Of a DNA stretch of 19,467 bases, positions 5,665 to 12,780 are shown piece after piece. The notes below the pieces were generated by a model. It made no database searches. It had not been told where the DNA came from and was given only the letters and a program-made list of their open reading frames with translations. Every line of letters starts with the position of its first letter. Positions within the stretch are counted from its first letter, which is position 1. This DNA is from Candidatus Desantisbacteria bacterium CG1_02_38_46 (GTDB taxonomy: Bacteria; Desantisbacteria; UBA1551; UBA1559), in NCBI GenBank assembly GCA_001871015.1, contig MNUO01000054.1:1-19467 (forward strand), given 5' to 3'. The translations under genes and the position numbers were made by a program.

Positions 5665-6922
5665 ATGCCGAGAATTGTTTTTATTGGTGCTGGTTCTTAT
5701 GGATATCAATAAGGAACGGCTTGATTTTGCTCGGAAGGCAGTACAGATTATTGTTAATAGAGGGAAATATCCTGCTAAAGTTATCGCAACAATGAACAGA
5801 AGAGAAGCGCTCAATGGTGCTGATGCAGTACTTTGCACAATTCTGGCTGCACCAGTGCAGGTATGGAGACATGACATTGAAATTCCAAAGAAATACGGAA
5901 TCAATACCTGTATTGGTGATACAAGAAGTGTCTCGGGTGTTTTTAGGGCATTGCGCACAATTCCTGTTATGGTAAGTATATGTAAGGATATGGAGGAATT
6001 GTGTCCAAATGCAATTCTTCTTAATTACACAAATCCTATGGCAATGTTATGCCGGGCAATGCAGAGAAAGACATTCATCAAACTTACAGGTTTATGTCAT
6101 AGTGTGCAGGGAACAGCCGCGCAGATGGCAGGCTGGATAAAAGCTCCTATGAACCAGATTACATTTTTATGCGGCGGCATAAATCATCAGGCATGGTTCA
6201 TAAAATTTGAAAAGAACAGAAAAGACGCTTATCCTTTACTGCACAAGGTCATAGAAACAAATAAAAAGATCTATAACGAAGAAATTGTACGCAATGAAAT
6301 GTTCCTTCACCTTGGTTACTATGTTACTGAGTCCAGTGGCCACAATTCAGAATACAACTGGTGGTTCCGCAATCGCCCAAACTTAATTAAAAAATATTGC
6401 ACTTATGGCACTGGCTGGAATCCGGGGGGGTATGCTTACATATTGAAATACTACCTGAAGAAGGCAAAAACATGGAAAAAAGAAGTAAAGAAATGGTTTG
6501 ATAAGGGAGCGCCAATATCTCTGGAGAGAGGACTTGAATATGCTGCTTCAATAATCAATGCCTATATGGGCGGGGAACTTTTTGAATTTAATGGCAACGT
6601 ACCAAATAAAGGAATTATACCCAATTTGCCTTATGATGCCTGCGTAGAAGTTCCTGTGGTGGCTAGCAAACGGGGTTTCAATTCTATACATGTTGGCGAA
6701 CTTCCACCGCAGTGCGCTGCATTGAATAATATAAGTATTGCAGTTGAAGAAATGGCTGTTGAATCTGCTCTTACAGGCGACCCGACACTTGCATTTCGCG
6801 CAATTGCCTATGACCCGCTTTCTGCATCAGTGCTTTCGCTTGCCGAGATAAAGAAAATGGTGCAGGAACTGTTTTTGAAAAATAAAAACTATTTACCGCA
6901 ATTCAAGTCGGTAAAGATTTGA
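5665..6922 (+). pseudogene. GH4 family glycosidase (alpha-galactosidase-like), frame broken near the N-terminus
   Basis: ATG 5665, 6 bases after AAAGGAGG, starts [11 protein letters not shown], the NAD-binding strand and glycine loop of GH4 enzymes, but this frame stops at TAA 5710. The rest of the enzyme continues in the next frame from [16 protein letters not shown] (near 5696) to TGA 6920-6922. Family members have about 24 residues between GAGS and the MDI block. Here only one base separates the codons, which implies a deletion of about 71 bp (3n-1) at 5698. Downstream the gene looks intact: [10 protein letters not shown], the metal/active-site motif CHSVQGTA (from about 6095), GINHQAWF, and ECP-like [12 protein letters not shown] is the variant I associate with alpha-galactosidases. 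GH4 enzymes use NAD+ and Mn2+. It is the first gene of the cluster with the NagB-like and M24-like genes. It is probably inactive unless the deletion is an assembly fault. Confidence 0.8.
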
Positions 6923-6973
6923 AGGCTCAAAAGACAAAATAATTATGCTATAGCTAAAGCGAAAGGGGGAGAG

Positions 6974-7927
6974 ATGAAGATTGATTTAATTAGTACTTTA
7001 AAAGGTTCTCTGCTGGAAAAATTTTTTCCTGAAGGATGGGATTTAAAGAAACTTGACCAGTGCATTGATGAACCATCAAAGATTGGAAAAAGGCAGGTCT
7101 GGTGGAATAAGGATTTTGCTCCGGTTTCCTGCCAGACATTAGAAGAATTTGATATAAAGATGGGACATGAAATAGCTTTCAAGATAAGAGAAGCAAAACA
7201 AAAGAATAAAAAATTAATTTTTATTCTTCCGGTGGGACCAATGGGAATGTATAAATGGGCGATATATTTTTTAAAAGAATGGAATGTTTCCTGTTCCCAT
7301 GTTTATGGATTTAATATGGATGAATGGAGCGATAAAGAAGGAAACACTTTACCATCTAACAATACCGGTGCTTTTCAATATGCAATGGAGTATGCATTTT
7401 ATAATCCTTTAGGAAAACTTACCATTCCTGAAGGACAAAGAAATTTTGCTACCAGAAAATTATTACCAACCTACCCGGAAAAAATTAAAAAATTAAGAAA
7501 GGAAGGAGCAGATTTAATTGTTGTTTTTGGAATTGGCAGGGTTTTTCATATTGCTTTCTGGGAGCCGCATTTTGCTAAAGAATTTAAAAGTGTTAAGGCG
7601 TGGCAAAAACAGGAATACCGTCTTGGAGCAAAGCTCCATCCTTTAACCATCGAGCAAAATGCAATTACCAGTTTTAAAAGTAGAACCACTCTTGTTCCTG
7701 CTTTTGCAAACACAATTGGCCCGGGGATTTTTCTTAAAGCAGATTATATTATCGGTGGTTGCGATGGAACATTGGGAAGGGGAATGATGTGGCAGGGCTT
7801 ATCATTATGGGTCAGCTTAAGACATAAACCAAACATCTGGATTCCTTCAAGTTTTATGCCCACTTTACCAGGAAAATTATTCTTTTTGAAAGAACTTGCC
7901 GGACCATTAATTGCTGAATGTAATTGA
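6974..7927 (+). CDS. NagB-like sugar-phosphate isomerase/deaminase family protein
   Basis: A 317-residue protein related to glucosamine-6-phosphate deaminase. It has the phosphate-binding loop region [12 protein letters not shown] (85-96), the FNMDEW block at 113-118 (FNLDEY in NagB), and [14 protein letters not shown] at 185-198. In NagB the last block is GxGxDGHIAFNEP: here the catalytic-site histidine is kept (H192), but DG is replaced by VF and N by W. The protein is also about 50 residues longer than NagB. True deaminase activity is therefore doubtful; an isomerase or lyase on another sugar is more likely. ATG 6974 follows GGGGGAGAG. It lies 51 bp after the GH4 gene and 22 bp before the M24-like gene, so the three are probably one operon for sugar or glycoconjugate use. 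Confidence 0.72.
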   Translation: MKIDLISTLKGSLLEKFFPEGWDLKKLDQCIDEPSKIGKRQVWWNKDFAPVSCQTLEEFDIKMGHEIAFKIREAKQKNKKLIFILPVGPMGMYKWAIYFLKEWNVSCSHVYGFNMDEWSDKEGNTLPSNNTGAFQYAMEYAFYNPLGKLTIPEGQRNFATRKLLPTYPEKIKKLRKEGADLIVVFGIGRVFHIAFWEPHFAKEFKSVKAWQKQEYRLGAKLHPLTIEQNAITSFKSRTTLVPAFANTIGPGIFLKADYIIGGCDGTLGRGMMWQGLSLWVSLRHKPNIWIPSSFMPTLPGKLFFLKELAGPLIAECN

Positions 7928-7949
7928 AAGAAAGGAAGGATGAGAATAT

Positions 7950-9050
7950 ATGAATGAATTTCAAGTTAAACAGAAACGGGTCAGGAATTTTCTTAAGGAA
8001 CAGAATTTAAAAGGTGTCCTTCTTTCCCGCCAGTCCAATTTTGCCTGGATTACAGGTGGTGGGGACAACCATGTAGTGATGGGAAGTGACCTTGGCGTGG
8101 CTTCAGTGCTGGCAACAGAGAATAAGAATTACATCATCACAAATAACATAGAATCAGAACGCATTAAAAATGAAGAAATCGCACGATACTCTGCAAATTT
8201 CAGTTTTGCATCCCATATGTGGTGTGAAGAAGATAAACGCCTTGTAATTATTAAGAAAATCTGCCCCCTGGGCAAACTGGGAACCGATGCTCCTCTGGGT
8301 GGGGCAAATCTCATTGACAAAAAGTTCGCCCGTCTGCGTTATTCGCTTACCTCTGAGGAAGTCATTCGCTATGAATGGCTGGGTGTTGAGTGTGGTAAAT
8401 CAGTGGGAAAAGTTTGCCGCTCAATTAGAATTGGTGATACTGAAAATGAAATTGCAGGAAGACTTGCTGAGGATTTACTGGCAAAGGGAATAATCCCCAC
8501 AGTTCTGCTTATCGCGGCTGATGACCGCATAAGCAAATACCGCCACCCTATTCCAACAGATAAAAAAATAAAAAAATATGTTATGGTTGTGCTATGCGGC
8601 AGAAAGTGGGGATTGATTGTCTCGCTTACACGTCTGGTCCATTTTGGCAAAATTTCTGCAGAGCTGTGCCGTAAACACAATGCAGTGGTGAAAGTTGATT
8701 CCTGTTTTATTTCCTGCGCAAAGCCAGGAGCAAATATTTCGGAAATTTTCAGATGTGCTGTTCAGGCCTATGAAGAAACCGGCTTTGCAAACGAATGGAA
8801 ACTTCATCATCAGGGCGGTGCAACAGGATATGAGGGCAGGGATTACAAGGGAACTTTAGTTTGCAAAGAGGTTGTGCAGGAGAATCAGGCATTCGCATGG
8901 AACCCCTCTGTCACTGGTACCAAATCCGAAGATACAATTATCGCTTTTCCGAAAGAAACAAAAGTTATAAGTGTGGTCCCTGGTTGGCCAATGCTCTCTG
9001 TGGAATGCTGCGGTGTAGAAATCAACCGCCCTGATATTTTAGCAAAGTAG
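7950..9050 (+). CDS. M24 (pita-bread fold, Xaa-Pro peptidase/creatinase-like) protein lacking most metal ligands
   Basis: A 366-residue protein. It has a creatinase-type N-terminal domain (about 1-130, with GVLLSRQSNFAWITGG) and a C-terminal M24 domain (SLTSEEVIRYEWLG onward). In metal-dependent M24 enzymes the site is D, D, H, E, E. Here the strand that should carry the two aspartates reads VVLCGRKWGLIVSLTRLVHFG (213-233), with no Asp. The histidine is kept in LHHQGGATGY (about 286-287). The first glutamate is replaced in AWNPS (N318). Only the last is kept (E327 in KSEDT). This points to a metal-free hydrolase, as in creatinase, or to a non-catalytic protein. The start ATG 7950 follows AAGGAAGG with about 13 bases of spacing. 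It is the last gene of the GH4/NagB-like cluster. Confidence 0.75.
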   Translation: MNEFQVKQKRVRNFLKEQNLKGVLLSRQSNFAWITGGGDNHVVMGSDLGVASVLATENKNYIITNNIESERIKNEEIARYSANFSFASHMWCEEDKRLVIIKKICPLGKLGTDAPLGGANLIDKKFARLRYSLTSEEVIRYEWLGVECGKSVGKVCRSIRIGDTENEIAGRLAEDLLAKGIIPTVLLIAADDRISKYRHPIPTDKKIKKYVMVVLCGRKWGLIVSLTRLVHFGKISAELCRKHNAVVKVDSCFISCAKPGANISEIFRCAVQAYEETGFANEWKLHHQGGATGYEGRDYKGTLVCKEVVQENQAFAWNPSVTGTKSEDTIIAFPKETKVISVVPGWPMLSVECCGVEINRPDILAK

Positions 9051-9063
9051 TGGCCAAAAGTAG

Positions 9064-9092
9064 GCACTCTGGAAGTGCAGAGTTTACTCTGC
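9064..9092. repeat. Two adjoining hairpins downstream of the M24-like gene
   Basis: GCACT-CTGGA-AGTGC (9064-9078) and GCAGAG-TTTA-CTCTGC (9077-9092) are both perfect stems sharing two bases, so only one can form at a time. No T-run follows. Flanking words match the element at 3330-3365. It could be a dispersed repeat or a weak transcript end. Confidence 0.45.
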
Positions 9093-9118
9093 GATTTATC
9101 GAAAAAATCCACTTTTTC

Positions 9119-9147
9119 TTGACAAAACTTAATTTTTTTGATATAAT
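9119..9147 (+). promoter_or_regulatory. Consensus promoter of the second DUF4143 ATPase gene
   Basis: TTGACA (9119-9124), a 17-bp spacer, TATAAT (9142-9147): a perfect sigma70-type match. A second TATAAT at 9175-9180 arises from a 33-bp duplication and has only a weak -35 (TTAAAA at 9152-9157). Confidence 0.75.
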
Positions 9148-9191
9148 TGTATTAAAATAACTTAATTTTTTTGATATAATTGTATAAAAAT
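9126..9191 (+). repeat. 33-bp tandem duplication covering the promoter -10 region
   Basis: Copy 1 is 9126-9158 and copy 2 is 9159-9191. The only difference is T at 9153 versus A at 9186. The unit starts with AACTTAATTTTTTTGATATA. It duplicates the -10 box and spacer but not the -35 box, and places copy 2 directly before the ribosome binding site. Confidence 0.85.
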
Positions 9192-9203
9192 AATGAGGTT
9201 AAA

Positions 9204-10520
9204 ATGTTGCAATTGTCAAGCAATAAGTTATACCCAAGAAAAATAATTGATAAAATAAAGGAGTTTTTGTTTGGTGAAGAGATAATAGTGGTGGTGGGTG
9301 CAAGACAGGTTGGAAAAACTTGCATACTGCAGCTTTTAAAAGAAGAACTCCTTAAGAATGGAATAGAAGAAAAATCCATCTATTATTTTGACCTGGAAGA
9401 CCTTTCTTTGTTGAAGGTTTTAAACGGCGGTGCTAATGAATTTTTGTCTTATCTTTCAAGCATTGGGGTCAATCTTGAAGGAAAAACATTTATTTTTATT
9501 GATGAAATCCAGCATCTGGATAATCCTTCAAATTTTCTAAAAATAATAGGGGACCACCATAAAAATATTAAGTTGATTGTATCCGGTTCCTCAACTTTTG
9601 AGATAAGAAAGAAATTTAAAGATTCCCTTGCCGGTAGAAAAATTTTGTTTGAGGTCTATCCGCTGGATTTTTCTGAATTCCTTCTTTTTAAAGAGAAAAA
9701 AGTTTTTTACAATCTCCTGCTTGAAAATAATCTGTTTAAAATCCGCACTGAAGGGATTGAGCCAGATTTTGAAAAACTAAAGTTTCACGCAGATGATTTT
9801 AAAAGACTTTTTGAGGAATTTACCATATACGGCGGTTATCCACGCACAGTTCTTGAGCCTGGCTACGAAAAAAAGGTCGTATATCTTACGGAAATATATA
9901 ATACTTATGTGAAAAAAGACATAAAGGATTTAATGCGCATTGATAATGTGACTGCGTTCAACAATCTTCTGCAGGTGCTCAGCCTTCAGGTCGGCAATCT
10001 TCTCAATTATAACAGCATAACCGCGGACCTTCAAACCGCAAGGGACACGATAGAAAGGTATGTCTTTGTACTTGAAAATACCTTCATAGCACACTTCGTC
10101 CCGCCATATTTTACAAACAGGCGTAAGGAAATTATAAAAATGCCAAAGATATATTTTTTTGATAACGGATTGCGAAATGTGGCGACAAAAAATTTCGAGG
10201 CGCCGGAGACGCGGGTTGATGCCGGAGCGCTGGTTGAAAACTATGTTTTTACCCAGCTAATCAAGAATTTAAAAACGCTTGAGGAATTGCGTTTCTGGCG
10301 CACACTATCCAAAAACGAGATAGATTTTATAATTATGGGACAAAATCCTGTTCCTGTGGAAATAAAATACAGGCCGTTTAAATCCCCTGCTCTACCGAAA
10401 GGCATAAGATATTTTCTTAAGAAATACCCTGTCCAGCAGGCATTTGTTCTCACAAAAGATTTTTTTGCAAGGGTAGAAGAAGGTAAAACCCGTATATATT
10501 TTCTACCTGTGTGGATGTAA
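9204..10520 (+). CDS. AAA_14 / DUF4143 ATP-binding protein (second copy)
   Basis: A 438-residue ATPase of the same family as the gene at 3702 but only distantly related in sequence. Walker A is GARQVGKT (32-39), Walker B is FIFIDEIQ (96-103) and the sensor strand is KLIVSGSS (123-130), followed by LAGRKILFEVYPLDFSEF. The DUF4143 domain has YFFDNGLRN (317-325) and a complete PD-(D/E)xK-like core: NEIDFII (371-377) and VEIK (385-388). Unlike the first copy, all acidic and lysine residues of this nuclease-like motif are kept. ATG 9204 with GAGG five to eight bases upstream is chosen over the in-frame TTG 9180, which lies in the -10 box. It is a single-gene unit with its own promoter. The cellular role is unknown; toxin/antitoxin-like or transposon-associated roles have been guessed for the family. 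Confidence 0.88.
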   Translation: MLQLSSNKLYPRKIIDKIKEFLFGEEIIVVVGARQVGKTCILQLLKEELLKNGIEEKSIYYFDLEDLSLLKVLNGGANEFLSYLSSIGVNLEGKTFIFIDEIQHLDNPSNFLKIIGDHHKNIKLIVSGSSTFEIRKKFKDSLAGRKILFEVYPLDFSEFLLFKEKKVFYNLLLENNLFKIRTEGIEPDFEKLKFHADDFKRLFEEFTIYGGYPRTVLEPGYEKKVVYLTEIYNTYVKKDIKDLMRIDNVTAFNNLLQVLSLQVGNLLNYNSITADLQTARDTIERYVFVLENTFIAHFVPPYFTNRRKEIIKMPKIYFFDNGLRNVATKNFEAPETRVDAGALVENYVFTQLIKNLKTLEELRFWRTLSKNEIDFIIMGQNPVPVEIKYRPFKSPALPKGIRYFLKKYPVQQAFVLTKDFFARVEEGKTRIYFLPVWM

Positions 10521-10542
10521 AATGCGGGTAAGCAATTTCATT

Positions 10543-10564
10543 CCTCTCCACTGTGTGGGAGAGG
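10543..10564. repeat. Degenerate palindromic intergenic repeat
   Basis: CCTCTCC and GGAGAGG pair around an 8-base loop, followed by GTTGAAAGTGAGG. This resembles the widespread CCCTCTCCC...GGGAGAGGGT-type intergenic palindromes seen in many bacteria. It follows the ATPase stop by 22 bases, without a T-run. Confidence 0.45.
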
Positions 10565-10591
10565 TTGAAAGTGAGGTAGACGATTCTTTAG

Positions 10592-10825
10592 CGGCACGAT
10601 TCATCAAATCCAAACGGTCCCGGTGGTTCAAATACGGGTGATTTTAGACATATGATATATGCCAATGCCGCAGATATTTTTGTTACTGAAGAAAAAAATC
10701 TCAGAAAGAAGTTTTATAGTTATAAAAAAGAGCAAGAGCAAAGCCAAGAACCAATACTGAATTTTAATTCAGGATTAAAAATTTGCAGTTGGATGGATTT
10801 TCAATCCATTTTAGAAAAAATATGA
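10592..10825 (+). pseudogene. C-terminal fragment of a PIN-like domain protein
   Basis: An open frame from 10592 to TGA 10823-10825 that has no start codon before ATG 10652. It contains DFRHMIYANAADIFVTEEKNLRKKFYSY and ends in LKICSWMDFQSILEKI when read in short blocks. The pattern D-x-RH-xx-YA-xx-x-D-x-FVT-E-x-K-x-L matches the last part of PIN-like nucleases, where the aspartate before FVT(x)D/E belongs to the acidic site. The upstream two thirds are absent. The stop overlaps the start of the next gene as ATGA, so translation of this fragment may still feed ribosomes into that gene. The family call is from motif memory and is tentative. Confidence 0.45.
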
Positions 10826-12204
10826 ACAAAAAAGAACTTCAATTAGTTCTGGAAGAGGGCGAAGGTTATAGAATAGAATTCAAAGAATCCCTATCCGATA
10901 TTGAGAGAGAACTTGTTGCTTTTGCCAACTCGTCAGGTGGTAGAATATTTCTTGGGATAACAGACACTAAGGAAATAAAGGGTGCATACATAACAAATAA
11001 ACTTAAATCTCAGATTCAAGACATAGCTAATAATTGCCAGCCCGCTGTTAGAGTTTCCTTTGAAGAATATAAAAATATACTTGTTGTAAATATAAAAGAG
11101 GGAGAAGATAAGCCCTATAAATGCTCTTCCGGATTTTATACAAGAGTTGGCCCAAATTCTCAAAAACTCAGTCGGAACGAGATAATTGAATTCTTCAAAT
11201 CAGAAGGAAAAATCCGATTTGATGAACTTATAAACTTAAAATTTTATTATAATACTCATTTCGACTCACAAAAATTTGGAAGATTTTTAAGGCTTGCTGG
11301 TATTTCAAACATTCTTGATATTCCTGCAACGCTTATCAATCTTGGCGTTGCTGAAAAACAAGAAGGCAAAATTATTTTCAATAATACTGGCATACTTTTC
11401 TTTGCTAAAAATTTGCGTGACATATACTTTCATACAACGGTAACCTGCGCACTATTTAAAGGGAAAGAAAAAGTGGATGTTCTGGACAGAAAAGATTTTA
11501 ACGAGGATATTGTAAGCAATATAGATGACGCCATGAATTTTCTAAAAAAGCACATACCTGTAAGGTATGAAATGACAGGTATGCCCAGAAGAAGAGAGGT
11601 TCCCGAGATACCCTTTGATGCATTACGGGAAGCAATAATAAATGCGGTGGTCCACAGGGATTATTTTGAAAAGGGTGCTAACGTAATGGTAGAAATGTTT
11701 GATGACAGGATAGAAATATCAAATCCAGGTGGACTTGTAAAAGGGTTAAGACCCCAGGATTTCGGCAAAAAAAGTGTGTTAAGAAATCCTAATATTGCAG
11801 ATTTGCTTCACAGAATTGAATACATAGAGAAAATGGGCACAGGCATCAGCAAGATAAGAAATCTTGCTGCTGAGGCAGGGCTGCAACCTCCAAAATTTGA
11901 ATTCGGAACATTCTTCACTGTAACTTTTCTAAGGCCAGGAACAAAAGAAATCTCTGAAGGACTCCCACAGAAAACTACACAGAAAACTACACAGAAAACT
12001 ACACAGAAAACTACACAGAAAACTACACAGAAACTTTTGGAACTCATAAAAGAAAATCCTGCTATTACACAGAAGGAATTGGCAGAAATTATTGGAATAA
12101 GCGAAGATGGGGTGACATATCATATAACTAAATTTAGAAAAGACGGTATCTTAAAAAGAATAGGGCCTGACAAAGGCGGTCACTGGAAAATTCTGAAAAA
12201 ATAA
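10822..12204 (+). CDS. AlbA_2 (Schlafen-like) / RecG-like ATP-binding transcriptional regulator
   Basis: A 460-residue protein. Residues 10-125 form an AlbA_2 (divergent AAA-4, Schlafen-like) domain with FKESLSDIERELVAFANSSGG and RIFLGI. Residues about 265-370 form a GHKL-type ATPase domain (HATPase_c_4) with the N-box ALREAIINAVVHRDY, the G1 box DDRIEISNPGG, and KMGTGI. Residues 383-403 are a repeated TQKT linker, and 404-460 form a winged helix-turn-helix (ITQKELAEIIGISEDGVTYHI). Such proteins are often mis-named RecG helicase; no helicase motif is present. I take ATG 10822 rather than TTG 10783, because it overlaps the upstream stop as ATGA. A role in regulation or defence is inference. 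Confidence 0.83.
   Translation: MNKKELQLVLEEGEGYRIEFKESLSDIERELVAFANSSGGRIFLGITDTKEIKGAYITNKLKSQIQDIANNCQPAVRVSFEEYKNILVVNIKEGEDKPYKCSSGFYTRVGPNSQKLSRNEIIEFFKSEGKIRFDELINLKFYYNTHFDSQKFGRFLRLAGISNILDIPATLINLGVAEKQEGKIIFNNTGILFFAKNLRDIYFHTTVTCALFKGKEKVDVLDRKDFNEDIVSNIDDAMNFLKKHIPVRYEMTGMPRRREVPEIPFDALREAIINAVVHRDYFEKGANVMVEMFDDRIEISNPGGLVKGLRPQDFGKKSVLRNPNIADLLHRIEYIEKMGTGISKIRNLAAEAGLQPPKFEFGTFFTVTFLRPGTKEISEGLPQKTTQKTTQKTTQKTTQKTTQKLLELIKENPAITQKELAEIIGISEDGVTYHITKFRKDGILKRIGPDKGGHWKILKK
11966..12034 (+). repeat. 12-bp coding tandem repeat (5.75 units)
   Basis: CACAGAAAACTA occurs five times without any mismatch (11966-12025), followed by a partial copy CACAGAAAC (12026-12034). Each unit is 12 bp, so copy-number changes add or remove four residues (T-Q-K-T) and keep the frame. 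It lies exactly in the linker between the ATPase domain and the winged helix. Confidence 0.95.
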
Positions 12205-12223
12205 AAAGGTTCTCAGTGAAAAA

Positions 12224-12394
12224 ATGAAATTTGATACTTCAATTAATTGTATAGACGGGCGTGTCCAGAATCCGGTATCGTAATGGATGAAAAAACATTT
12301 GAACGTAGACTACGTAGATATGATTACAGAGCCGGCGCCTGATAAAAAATTGACCCAGGGGCTTGCAGGTCCGCATCTTGGGTTTGTGGATTAA
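12224..12394 (+). pseudogene. Carbonic-anhydrase-like protein, truncated, with an in-frame stop
   Basis: ATG 12224 begins MKFDTSINCIDGRVQNPVS, then a TAA at 12281-12283. The same frame continues WMKKHLNVDYVDMITEPAPDK and ends at TAA 12392. The blocks INCxDGRVQ-P and VDYVDxITEPxP are those I associate with small beta-carbonic-anhydrase-like proteins, in which several hundred more bases (with a GHxDC-like motif) would follow. Here these are missing. A short open piece after it (NKQWKVEVIYDTENLDGR, 12395-12449, next frame) may be the remains of the C-terminus. The nonsense codon, missing core and lack of a clear ribosome binding site all indicate a dead gene. Confidence 0.6.
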
Positions 12395-12454
12395 CAAACA
12401 ATGGAAAGTTGAAGTTATATATGATACGGAAAACCTTGACGGGAGGTAAAGACT

Positions 12455-12775
12455 GTGAATAATATCATTTTGGGGATTATCGCCGGATTAGTATTTGGAG
12501 TTATCGATGTTTTAGTAATGGCCCCTCTTAAGTTTGAGGACAAGCGTAAAAAGATTGAAGCGATGACAGGAGCTTTTATAGAACGTTTTATGCTGGGATT
12601 TTTGATTCCAAATGTTAATCTGGGAATCCATCCTGCAATTATCGGGGTTTTGTTAGGAATAGGGCTCAGTGTTCCCACCGCAATTATAACAAGAACTTAT
12701 GCTCCCATAGTCGGGATTGGAGCTGTTGGTGGTATTATCATAGGATTTATTACAAAGGCGATGTTGGGAGGATGA
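12455..12775 (+). CDS. Small integral membrane protein, unknown function
   Basis: A 106-residue protein with four hydrophobic segments: about residues 3-23 (IILGIIAGLVFGVIDVLVMA), 46-56 (FMLGFLIPNVN), 60-80 (PAIIGVLLGIGLSVPTAII) and 84-104 (APIVGIGAVGGIIIGFI). A charged loop KFEDKRKKIEAM lies between the first two. The start is GTG 12455, 7 bases after GGGAGGT. I have an impression of a conserved but unnamed family and cannot give a function. Its last codons (GGA GGA TGA) provide the Shine-Dalgarno of the next gene, so the two are probably translated together. Confidence 0.72.
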   Translation: MNNIILGIIAGLVFGVIDVLVMAPLKFEDKRKKIEAMTGAFIERFMLGFLIPNVNLGIHPAIIGVLLGIGLSVPTAIITRTYAPIVGIGAVGGIIIGFITKAMLGG

Positions 12776-12780
12776 ACTAA

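Noticed and set aside
9064-9092. Rho-independent terminator after the M24-like gene
   Set aside because: Perfect stems but no T-run follows; the flanks resemble the repeat at 3330-3365.
11966-12034. Possible CRISPR-like repeat array
   Set aside because: Direct head-to-tail 12-bp units without spacers, inside a coding frame.
11808-12123. Minus-strand frames with an FCVV or FLCS repeat
   Set aside because: These are the antisense of the 12-bp coding repeat in the Schlafen-like gene and cover its conserved domains.
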